From positions 16,635,501 through 16,695,500 of the forward strand of contig OU612070.1 of the NCBI GenBank assembly GCA_914767715.1: a DNA stretch of 60,000 nucleotides, given 5' to 3'. The DNA is from Membranipora membranacea. Taxonomy: Eukaryota > Bryozoa > Gymnolaemata > Cheilostomatida > Membraniporidae. Positions 23,232-34,200 of the stretch are shown here, in pieces (the stretch's first letter is position 1; each line of letters begins with the position of its first letter). The translations under genes were made by a program, and so were the position numbers. A model generated the notes under the pieces. The model was not told where the DNA came from, made no database searches, and worked only from the letters and a program-made list of their open reading frames with translations.

Positions 23232-26200
23232 TTAAGGCAACTAATAATGCAATGTCTGAATACGTCTTACCCCCCACCGATTCAGCTGCATTCTCAGCCA
23301 TCCTTATATTCTACCAGGTAGATGTTGCAGATGGATACAAAGAGACAGAGAAACTTATAGATGAACTGATGAATATGAAGATCCCTCAATATAAACCTTC
23401 ATCTAATCATGTCCAGCTCTCTGATAACGGTATAGCCTGATTTATTTATCAAAATCTCTATTCTTTTCTATTCTATATTATTGAAACACCGTAAATGTAC
23501 TGCTTCGTATCACGATAACAGTTTCATATTTTGATATTTAAACTTCTTTATCACTCAGTAACATCTTTCTTATCTCGTTCAATATTATCTTACTGTACTG
23601 TAAATATAGAGCATTTTGTATGGGATAGGTTTTCATCGGATATTGTCTATCTTTCTTTACCTACCTCCCCTTGCCGCATCAATCGCTGTTGTCAATTAAT
23701 GTTATCAATCCATCGCTACTAACTCTGCGGAATGAAGCTATAAATGATGTTTCTGATTTCATTTTCAGATTGTTGCGATGTTCAGCTTGCTGTCAAGATA
23801 ACACAATCATCTCGAAAGCTGGTGGATCTGCCCTTCTTAGCCTATAACAATCCTCCAACTTCTATGAAAATACTCAGTACTGTCCAACTCCCCTCCGGTG
23901 TCCACTCTGTTGCTAAATACCAGAATTTAATTTTTGCTGGTCTGCAAAATAGCAAACTCATGAGGGTCACTGAACCTGTTAATACCAGCTCACCGACTGA
24001 GTTTGTGAAAATTGTTGGGGGTTATGTATCCAGTGCACAAGTATATAATAATGAGCTATATGTATTATCACATGATGCCAGTAAGGTTTATGTGTATGAC
24101 TTACAGGGTAAACTAAAGAGGTCCTGGTCCCATAACAGTAACAGTGGTAACTTTAATAAGCTTAGAGTAGTAAACGAGAAGGTGGTTGTTCCAGATGGAG
24201 CTTCTCAGTCTTTAACAGTTTATACTCTTCAAGGTCAGCTTCTGAAACTAATCAAATGTCCTGGTATGTCAACCGACTGGAAATCATAAACTGTATGTGG
24301 AGATGACTCTGTTATCTTATCTGACCGTGGTAAAAACAGTGTAGTCAGAGTGAAAATAGACAGTGGAGAGGTGATGTGGACATCTAACCATGTAATCCAG
24401 CCACAAGGCGTCGTCTGCTACAAGGACAGATATGTACTCGTGTCAAACAGTAACGCAAAAACTAAGATATGGATACTGGATGTGGATACAGGTATATTCA
24501 TAATATTTGCATTATTTATATACACTTTGTACATTGGTAAATGACAGAGCTAATATTTATTGTCATATCTTTTGTGCTCAATTAAATTTGTGAGAGAAAC
24601 CAGTTCTATCTTGGCCCAACTGTTCCTATCCTTCACTCAGCATTCAGTCATTGATAATGCGAGTTGGTTATGATATTGTATCATCAATTAATATGTAAAT
24701 ATATGATCAATTTTATTTTGCCGATCAAGTTGTAGATTTGTATAACATGTATCACCGTACATAAATAATTTAGAAGGCATAATGTTATAGTCTTCTTGTG
24801 GAGTATGTCACTGTCTTAATCCTGGCTTATCTTGTGAAACAGAAAAATATTCCTAAAATAGACACTGATTTCTCCTGTATGTTGATTTCTCAATGAATTT
24901 TTATTTTACAGGTGAGAAAGTAGGTGAGCTCTGCGGCCAGACAGGGAGGAGCTGTCATCACTTTGACCTGGATATTGATGGTGACACTCTTATTATTGCT
25001 AAATACACTCTAAAGTCAATACAGTGCTATGAGCTGATCACAGAATAGGTAACTAATGATCCACTCTGTTCTTGGTTCTTTCAATCAGTTCCGGTCAATG
25101 ATATGAATTTATGGATCAGTGGTAAACTACATAGCGTGGCTATTAGTGGGAATATGCCATCCGTATAAAGCTTTGTGTCAAGATCTAAAGAAAGCTCTAA
25201 ATCTGGAAGCTTTTACGTGATGCATTGATTGACGTCCCAGTAACGACATTCATAAACTCAGGCAAGCTGCTTGACAGAAGTTTACAAGTGTCCGCTATTC
25301 TAGTTTCTGAACTTATGGACCAATCAGAAATTAATGATGCGGTCCAGCATACATGAATAGCCATACGCTGGCTCAGGGTCAGATATGTACTCCTCACCCA
25401 TCCTCATATATCAGTGGATCTGGTTGTAATATAAGGTCTAGCGGTACAAGTTTGAAGGTGTGTTTTCCTCTACTGTGTTATCACCCATATTTCTCTCTGA
25501 CTCTCTGTTCATCCTCTTTTCTAAATGATGTTTTCCCGTGTCTTTATTAATAGATGAATCTTTAAAACACTATCCAAATCGCAAGTATGAAATAAATAGG
25601 CAGTGCGAAATATGTTTTTTAGTGAAAGGAGTTTTTTTGTAGTTTTTGAACACAAGCTTCAAATAACCGTTTTTTTTTTGCTTTGTACAAGAGTATCTCT
25701 GCTTAATATTTTATATCCTTAATTACATTTTGATTTCCAGTGTTTCGTTGCCTTGCTCAATGTACAGATGATGATTTCTGTTGTCAGCTACCATGTTTAT
25801 TCTACATTATTAAAATCTATCCTAACAGGATTATTTTGAGCATGAGTTTTATTGGGATTAACCTAGTTCTCCAACTATTAACATATGGTCAGAGATCAAA
25901 TACACTGAAGTTTAATATGGTTGCTGGTGGTTGCACACCATAATCAACAGATAAACAAAAAAAAGGATATATTTTCTATAAAATAACCACTTGATTTAAT
26001 GTTAATCATTCTGATCAAGCCTCAAGAGGTGAGACTGATAAGTATCCAGTCATTCTACCTAAAAATGATACGTCACCCATCTCCTGCCAATATATGCTGA
26101 CCCCCATGTCTCTACCGTATAAACATCTCCTCTATGGGCAATTGCTTCCTCTTTCATTCAGATAGGACGACTCTTATATTTTGTTTTGTAGCAGCTGTCT

Positions 26201-26713
26201 TGCTGGATTAGTTTTAATCACGTATGTTTATAGCCGTAAGTAGAATTCATTATCTCAAGATCCTTTTTAACAGAATTACAGAATCTTCACACAGTGCTGT
26301 TGTTAAATCCAAACAGATGTGCTCTCTGCTTTGTGTGGCTTGTTTGAGTTCTCAGCCTGCCAGCCCAACTTTAGTGAGAAAATTCACGGCATCACGCTGC
26401 GAAAAACTCGCAATAACAACCTTCATCTTGGCATTATGTAATCAGATCATCATATCTAGTTAATTTCATCAGTATAATTGCTTTTCTATGTCAGACATTC
26501 AAGTCTGGTCTTGGGTTTGTGATCACAATATGCTGTGTCATGCTGAGTTGCTCTGTGAGGTCACACCTCACACACTACTACTATTCACTGCGCTGTTTTT
26601 CAACCCCTTTTTGTGCAAAAGCTCTTCAAAGGCTTCACCACCAGCATTGACGTATTCATACCTCTCCCATACATTTTTGCACAACACTTTCGGTACTTTA
26701 TTATGCCTAAACA

Positions 26714-27078
26714 CATTCTGCGCATGCTCAGCTCTGGGCATGAGCTGATCTCTGCAAAATTGAGTATCGGAATTCTGAAGCCATCTGATTGGCTACCTGC
26801 TCTGATGACATACTCCCCCAAAGCATGCGGATTTGTTATTAATAGTTATCCTCTCTTGTTATTATTAGCTGATTTTGATTGACAGTTTATGCAGGGGATA
26901 TCCCATTTCCCCTTTCCAAAGTTGCAATCAGAACCCAAACTAAACTCATTGTTCTTGCACATGCGCAAATTCAAGTCACGCATGATGCATACTTAGCCTT
27001 ACGACACCTGCTTTGTGGTAATGATAGCCTAGTTTATCAGTGATCTACATGCCCAGTCAGATCACAAGAGTCAGTATG
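26714..27078. mobile_element. 365-bp insertion with 9-bp TSD
   Basis: GCCTAAACA flanks both sides (26,705-26,713 and 27,079-27,087), while A1, A3 and A4 have it once. The ends are weakly inverted (CATTCTG / cagtatg). A TSD of 8-9 bp fits hAT, Merlin or Mutator type; no coding capacity. It removes the start codon of the minus-strand 48-residue frame in A2. Confidence 0.75.
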
Positions 27079-27401
27079 GCCTAAACATGTAACTAACCGA
27101 GTCTGATTGAAAATTAGACAATACATGCCGTAATGTACCCTAGACCAAATACCATTGTATAAAAAACACATATGATAGGTTTTAACAATAGTTATATCAA
27201 TGGACTATATACATGTTACATTTGTTACTTATGTATATTGGTAATGGATTTATAATTGAGCGCCTTGATAAGCGTTTCAATTGTAATAATTTATAATGTG
27301 TAAAAACATCATAATATATGTATAAGGTTTTAGGTAACAGCGCACAACTGACATACAATATATATTCATTCTGTCAAGGGGTTGATTCTATACATCTTGA
27401 A

Positions 27402-27503
27402 ATGGCTACAAGTGGTGATAAAACTTCAATGGACATATCTGAGTTCAGATCTGTGTATGAGAGTGAAGGGCAGTATAACCTGACTGTACAGATTCCATAT
27501 TGA
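27402..27503 (+). CDS. Small conserved frame, A2 copy
   Basis: Copy of the MATSGDKTS frame at 10,012; Ile at the variable codon 11. Same doubts apply. Confidence 0.22.
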   Translation: MATSGDKTSMDISEFRSVYESEGQYNLTVQIPY

Positions 27504-27992
27504 GCTAAACTAGCATACGATATAACCATTGGACTGTCTGTTGTATTTCATATAGTATGAACTAGCCACATGTGCGTCACTAGGGTTTTGTGTAGGGTGT
27601 TCTTTTTGATGTAATTTACAAAGTAGAGTGTAACTAGCCACGGAACGTGACTCTGAGGCGCAGAGCCCCTGCGGGAGGGGCGCACTCAGAAAATTTTTTT
27701 AGGTTTCTACGGCAAAAATGAAGGTATTTGAGCTATGTCTAGGGCTAACAATTAGGTTCTAATTTGGGCAGTGTGTTTCTTCAACTAAAAAAGCAGTAAC
27801 TCAACCGAAGCGACCTCACTACAGGTACCAATAGCAAACATTAATGCAAGAAGTGATGTAACCAGTGGAACATTCTGTTGTCAAAGTAACGTAAATTTCA
27901 GTGTTTTATTTTACATGATGAATCTTTATACTATAATTTTACTTTCAATCAATAGTTCTCGATTAAAAGATGTTCTAGTGTTGTTCTTTGTT

Positions 27993-28462
27993 CTATTTGT
28001 CGAAGATGAGGCTAGCCAGCTCCATGCGCCTCAGATGGAGAGCAGCAAACATGTCTTTAACTTTTTCTTTGTCTATTGACACCCCACAGTGAATGCTCAT
28101 TAAAGCAAGAGCATCGAGCCTCTGGCTCGTTTGTGTCTTCCTGAGATCTGAGTTCAGCCTTCGTAGGGTACTGAAGCTCCGTTCACACTCGCATGTGGTG
28201 ACTGGTAGAGTAGCCGCTATCCTCAGCAGGATGTTGATGTTAGGATATAGGGAGGGGGGGCACTTATCCAGTACCATGGTGATAGACCCGTCACCTACCT
28301 CCACTCCTGCTGAGTGTTGAGATCACCTTACCAATTCAATATCGAGGAGCTCTGGTGTGGGCATGTCGTTCTCATATTGTACCTTAGCAGCCTCTAACTC
28401 AGTGACGCTTATGCTGACTGGAGGGAGCAATCCCATAAGGGAAGTAGCAATAGAAGATATAC
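27993..28462 (-). pseudogene. hAT transposase C-terminus with nonsense codon
   Basis: From an acceptor (attgcag) just right of 28,462 the minus strand reads the end of a hAT transposase, including the hATC dimerisation domain: the stretch CPPSLYPNINILLRIAATLP, then CERSFSTLRRL and NSDLR. This matches the ZMYM/THAP0-like hAT group. An in-frame TGA at 28,323-28,325 stands where the family normally has Trp after 'ELxR', so the copy is dead. A short upstream exon (about 28,655-28,712, LPFLDHLIAQLDAQFK, donor AAAG|GTGAAT) also fits this family. The N-terminal zinc finger and RNase-H-like catalytic parts were not identified. Confidence 0.82.
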
Positions 28463-29545
28463 CTGCAATATAACATAGTAATTAAACTAAGTTTCATTAT
28501 AATCACTCTATGATGCTCTCTTAATCTCTTATGAATGCTCTATGATATTAAACATTGGAAAGTATCAAACAAAACTAGAAAGCCAACATAATTCAATGTT
28601 GTTGTTATTTTCTTTCCGGACGCCAAACAAGAATTACAATTAATACGACATTCACCTTTAAACTGGGCATCTAGCTGGGCTATCAGATGATCCAGGAATG
28701 GAAGGTAAAGGCTGACGTGATAGTAGTAGATAGTAACTGTTTTAAGTTAATACATGCACAACTTTCTTATATGTATATCATCAGATGTTTACTACAGAGC
28801 TTACATCTTGTGCTACTCTTTATAGGATGCAATGACATGCTGCACAGTGCACGAATGATAAAGCTTAACGTACAGGTTAACAACATGCAGAACAGAGCTG
28901 GTTTAAACTTTACCTCCCGCAGTCGCTTCACTGCATGTACTGGTTGATGGCGCTGGATCCATGCTTGATGAGATAATTGTTATATGTCAACAGCAGTTCA
29001 ATAGCCACATCGAATAGCTATACAATACAATCTTGGTTAGCAAAGTATCAGAGTGCAGTAGGCCTGCGGTTTGACAGAGCAAAGTTCTGTGTTGCTATAG
29101 TATACTGTCTTACCTTTTGTCACCAAGACTTCAAGATGGCTTCTTTGTAGCAGAAGGCAAGTACTGAAACAGCGAGCGCTGCTGTCCCTGATCGGATTTT
29201 CGTTTTCACATCCCGACAAACGCTAAGTAGGTCTACTAAGGTGAATAATAAGCTACAACAAATATTAGAATTAATCAATGGGAACGGTGATAGAAAAATC
29301 TCTCAGTAGCATCGGCATAGGTCTAAGCTTGAATAATACTGGATAGATGGATGTTGGCCTGAGTATGGTTGGTTGATAGTGAACCTTTGCAAGTTGTACT
29401 GTAGACAAATCCCCCAGGTGCCCATGGCCTACTACTACTGTAACTCTAACCACACCCTACAACTACTACTACTACACTACTGTCTCCCAGCGCCTGTGGA
29501 CTGGCTGCTTGGTGTGAGGTAAAGTCAGTGTGTATAATCTGGGGT

Positions 29546-29745
29546 CAGGCCTGCCAACTTTCACTCATTTAGAGTGAGCCTCACTCAGTTGCCCCACTCA
29601 AAATAGAATGAGTGAGATTGAGTGAGACAATTGCCTCACTTTGTCTCAAGTTTATATCTACTGTAGTACCATGGAGAGGAAAATCGCCCCAATACTAACC
29701 AATCTCACTCAATTGCCCCACCTTGGCCTGGGGTTGGCAGGCCTG
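29546..29745. mobile_element. 200-bp MITE nested in the hAT element
   Basis: The TIR CAGGCCTGCCAAC (29,546-29,558) is matched exactly by its reverse complement at 29,733-29,745. The interior has repeated 'ctcactca' motifs. No target duplication is visible. The TIR type resembles short hAT derivatives. Confidence 0.7.
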
Positions 29746-31247
29746 ATGATCCCATGATAATGGTGTTGTGATAGACCATGGTTTCTGGTGGCTGGGGCAT
29801 GTGTATGTATTGCTTAATCATCAAACAAGGACATAAGCCTATGGCCTCTTGTAAAAAATATGTATATTGAGTGTCCAGAAAATGGCTTTTGAAATTCCCT
29901 CACTTGGAATTTCCAAAAGGCATTTAGTCCTTGGCATTCACATGACCCTGACATAAATAAATGAAACTAGCCAACTTGACTTGCTAAACTTACAGTTTGT
30001 AATTGGCAGATTAAAATCTATGTCAGTGGTTGCCATGGATTTATTAGCTGCAGGATTACCTTCACCATAACAATAAATTGTATGATGGAAGGAGTAAAAA
30101 AATTCGAAAAAAATGGCAAAGAACAAGAATAACAGACTTTGCCAAAGCACACACATCAACACACTCTTGATTATACTGTTGTATGTATCAAATCATATCT
30201 CATGTGATAAGAGAAGTCAAATTGTCCACATACAAGCAAAAAAAAGTTTAAAATCTTTTTTTCTACTATTACAAAATAAAGTACACCTATGCTGTAGTAT
30301 GTTGGATAAGCCCTGGGGGCCGATGTCAGGGAGACATGCCCCAAGGCACCTATGAGAGTTGTGTAACAAAAGGCCTTTTGTTTGGTGAACAAAGGAGTAC
30401 AATGGCAGGCAAAGTGTGCTTGTCTGAATGCATGTTGGATTCATGTGATTGCATGCTGGGGCGCGTGTGTGCTAGGCTCAGCTCTCTGCTTTTGCTACAC
30501 TCATTTGTGGGTATACACAATCCACCCGCTGCTACGATATGTAGGAACCACTGGTAAAGGGTATTTCACAACTGTACTTTATTTGTTTTTACATTTAGTG
30601 TGTTCGTTCGCACAGGCCGAACCCCCTCCCCCCCCCCCCCCAGTGACGCCCATGACTAGCCATAAAATGATGGCAATGCAGCTTGTTTGAAGTTATTTAA
30701 TACTTGGGCTCACTGTTTATATACAACTGACCGACCATTGGTTGGTTGGGAAGGAGTTCATCCTAAAAGTCCTGGCATTGTATACACAATAAAGGTTAGC
30801 TGTGAAGTTCTTAGGCTTGTATGTCCCATAAGCACACTTATGGCAAGATTAGTGAGCCAAGCAATGTACTATCGTTGCTCACTATATTGTTATCTTCATT
30901 GTGGTAGAAGTATACAAAAAAACTGGTAAAGCTTAGGACATTAGTAAGGTAAATATTGGTTTCTATACACAGGGGCCAGGGCTCTCACGTACCAGCATGG
31001 CTGCATGGGTGCAGCACCCACCAATGTGTACCACCACCAAAGTAGAAAATTTTGAAGATGCACTCCCTGTGTCCAGGATATCATCCACCCATTTAGGCAG
31101 GATAGGAAACAGTATATGGATATGGATGGCTGATACCATGGACATGGAAAAAATACAGGCTTGCAAGCCCTTGCACATTTTTGCCTCCATAGTAGACAGC
31201 CAGTGGAGAAAAACATGATTTCATTGATATATTTTTAGGTCCCGCAA

Positions 31248-34200
31248 ATGATGGCAGAAGCAGAATCAAAAGAAGAAGGATTTCTAGAGTGTGGATTATG
31301 TTTTGAAAATGATCCACTCAAGCGATTATCCTGCAATCCTGGTCACATATATTGTGTAACTTGTCTGACCAAAGACTCCGAAGTGACTCAGATTATCAAA
31401 TGTCCGCTGTGCAGGTAACCTATTGTGTTAACATAGTTGTGCTCATTGCATAGCTGCCCGCACATAATCAATAGTCGCCACTTGTCAAAACTGATAATCA
31501 TGAGTTTAGGACACAAACTGGAGATAGTATGAGCAAGTAATAAAAAGGCATAATAACAAAGTTTTATCTAGTAAATGTGAATGCGAAACTCGGCCAAAGA
31601 TTTAGAGGAATTATCACCTCTCTCGCTTTCACTCCTTGAATCAATTAATTATAGCACTGGTCTACTTCGGCACCCAAGAGTTGCAGATCCTAGTAATCAT
31701 ATCTTTGACCTGCAAAAAAGTTAGAAGTAAAACTATTATCTCATTCTTGGGTTTATGTGCAGCAGACCAAATTTCTTAAAACTATGCTATTTCTGCACGG
31801 TAAGCAATGTTTGCCACATGCTGACTCTTGAAACGTCTTAGCGTCGTGGGTAGGAGATGCTTTAATTTGAAAGAGCACCAGCAGTCGTCAGCGCACAAGT
31901 TCTCTTGCTGTCACAACTCTATGAAGTGCTCTGAACATTGGGCGTTGTAGAAGCCACTGATGTTCTGTAAGAGATGGCAACTGTGAATGTGGTAGAAGAA
32001 AGATTTGTTCAAGCATCAACTCATTCAAATACCTTATGGTACACGATGATTATTAATAGCACAACTCCAACCAGTTATGTTCTCAAAAGTGACTAGTGCA
32101 ATTATGCTTTCTTTTTAGAACTGTGTTTGATGAAGGTATAGATGACATCCCATCAGCAGGTGCCCCACTAGACAAGTTTCTGTGCTGTGATGTTTGTATG
32201 AGAAAAGATGACAAGAGAAGACTGGCTCAGATTTACTGTGTGGTCTGCCAGAAAAAGTTTTGTACTCCGCATGAAAAGGTACAGATCATTTTCAAGATTT
32301 GAATGTATGCTAGACTGTCAAAGCAATCATACACTCACAAACAAGCATAAATGAAAAACCTCTGCTGGTGGCCATTTGTTGTATTCATTGAACTTTGTTG
32401 ACACCCTAAAAGTCATACCTATGAATTCTCACCCCATAGTTTGGTAGGCGTACGCTCATCAGCCCGGGTACAATGTAATAATCTTCTTAGTATCATGCAT
32501 TCTTGCTTATTGGTTGTACATATTCTATAATAATTGTTGTGAAGCGTAAGCCGCACTACCATTATGCTGTTTTCAAATAGTTTATTTTCCTTCTATCAAA
32601 GAGTCACAATGATGCACTGGATGACCACATGCGTATTAGAATGGATGAGTATAAGAAAGATTGGAGAAAGATGGAAATAAGATACTGTGAGAAACACTCC
32701 AAGAAACCCTACTCCATAACTTGTGTGAAATGCCCCAGAATATTTTGTGCGGATTGTATAGACCAATTGGAAACCTGCTCTGACGGTTAGTAGCCAGAAT
32801 CGTTTATCTCAGATACGTCGCAACCTTCCTTCTTGTCTTAAAGGAAACCCCAAGTTGTATCATCCAAAATATCACAGCAGTGCAATCTTCTAAATTACTA
32901 TTTGATAAACCGATATATATTGTAATAAATGACAGTCAACTTCTGACACCTCCCCATATTTGGTACCTTTTGAAAGATATCAGTTTAAGTCTTTGTCTCT
33001 AAGCCTGGAATGAAGTACCCTCTCCATGTATATTTTGATAAATATCTTATATAGGTGACAGGCATGAGCTGAGGTCAATATCAAACATGGTTGCAAAGCT
33101 AATCGAGATGGTTAATGAGAAGAAGGTATGGATCTTCGATAAGGAGGAGCACCTGTTGGGAATGTCTAAACAGCTGACAGCTGTCATATCAGACTGGGAT
33201 ACAGAAACTCAAGAGGTGGTTGACAAGCTACATAACGCTAGAGATAAACAAGTATGTAGAATTCTATGACAAACATTTCCGGGTGCAGGAGGACAGCTCC
33301 TAGTTATACGTTGTTACTAGTCAGACCGATCATATAGCAGTTATTATGGATTTGATTCTTAGGAAACATAGTAGCCATAGGATAGGAGCATAGGAGCATA
33401 ATGGTCTTACTTCGACTAGGTTATTATAAAGAAAACTTGGTAACTGTGATTGAGCTCAAAAGCTAGAACACAGTATAAAACAATTAAAATGTGGAAAGGG
33501 AGTCTTATAGTAATTAATTAATAAAATTAATGTGTTGATACAGATCTAATATAGAATCAACGAGGGATGATCACATCAGGTACAGGTACAAGCGATTCAT
33601 ATCCTTTCACATTTACTTTTAGGTTGCAGGTCTTATGCAGCAATATGCTGAGCTTGAGGAACATCTGAGAGAACTCAGAAATCAATCCAGAATTGAGGTG
33701 ACAAGTTTCCTGGATGATGAGATCGGATGTCTCCTGGATAAGCTCAGCAGACAAGTAGCTAGGATAGATACCAGACTTTTCACCTATCATGAGGTAGCTA
33801 CTAGGTAGAATATCTATTCGGATCGGTTATCATCTTGTTTCATATTGCCATTGTTACCCTGATAAATATCACTGAGACATTCACCTGTAGCTCAATTTGT
33901 TTTGGCATAGAAAATAATGTTTCAGTTTCATACGCCCATGATTATAGCTTTAATGGCTCCATTGATCATGATTCAAAATGAGCTGAATTTGCAAGTTGCC
34001 TGTTTTAGTCTGTCTTGTCAGGCTCTGGAGTTGCACTTTCCTATAACATAACCCCCTACAGTATTTGAAACGTATAAATATTTTTTCATGGTTTTTTTCC
34101 TGTGTATGTAATTGTCTTCACTTGAGTAGAAGGTGGCTCAGTTGGTTAGAGTGCCGGTCCTTCAGCATGCAAGTGGTGAAGGTCGTGGTTCGAATCCCAC

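Larger units (their letters stand above)
18571..25048 (+). pseudogene. TRIM gene A2: same architecture, nonsense codon in propeller
   Basis: Exons: 18571-18734, 19432-19591, 19914-20097, 20367-20563, 20935-21105, 23318-23429, 23769-24491, 24912-25048. All splice sites and all RING and B-box ligands are kept (KKFCAPHEK replaces KKFCTPHEK). The first of the two start ATGs is lost (aaaagatggc), leaving the second. In exon 7 the codon TTA of A4 (DWKSLTV) is TAA at 24,287-24,289, ending the protein after about 502 residues, within blade 4. Beyond it the frame continues but has extra changes (VVRVKIDS for VLRVNIDS), as expected without constraint. The truncated product would keep RBCC and half the propeller. 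Intron 5 carries the 1.36-kb foldback element. Confidence 0.82.
25049..27527. other. Downstream part of unit A2, truncated
   Basis: This matches the region after A1 up to the sequence catacgatataacca (27,525-27,527), where it is joined to the start of unit A3 (ttggactgtctg). It includes the MATSGD frame (27,402-27,503) and a 365-bp insertion (26,714-27,078). Confidence 0.65.
27569..30654. mobile_element. Decayed hAT transposon, 3.1 kb, 8-bp TSD
   Basis: ACTAGCCA flanks both sides (27,561-27,568 and 30,655-30,662). The TIRs are CATGTGCGTCACT at 27,569-27,581 and AGTGACGCCCATG at 30,642-30,654 (12 of 13 match). The uninterrupted site is seen in A1 (gaactagccataaaa near 2,241). Transposase remains lie on the minus strand (27,993-28,462 and about 28,655-28,712). 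A 200-bp MITE is nested inside. It sits in what would be the leader region of gene A3. Confidence 0.9.

Noticed and set aside
30382-30690. 102-codon frame at the right end of the hAT element
   Set aside because: It runs through the poly-C stretch and the TIR and has no similarity to transposase.
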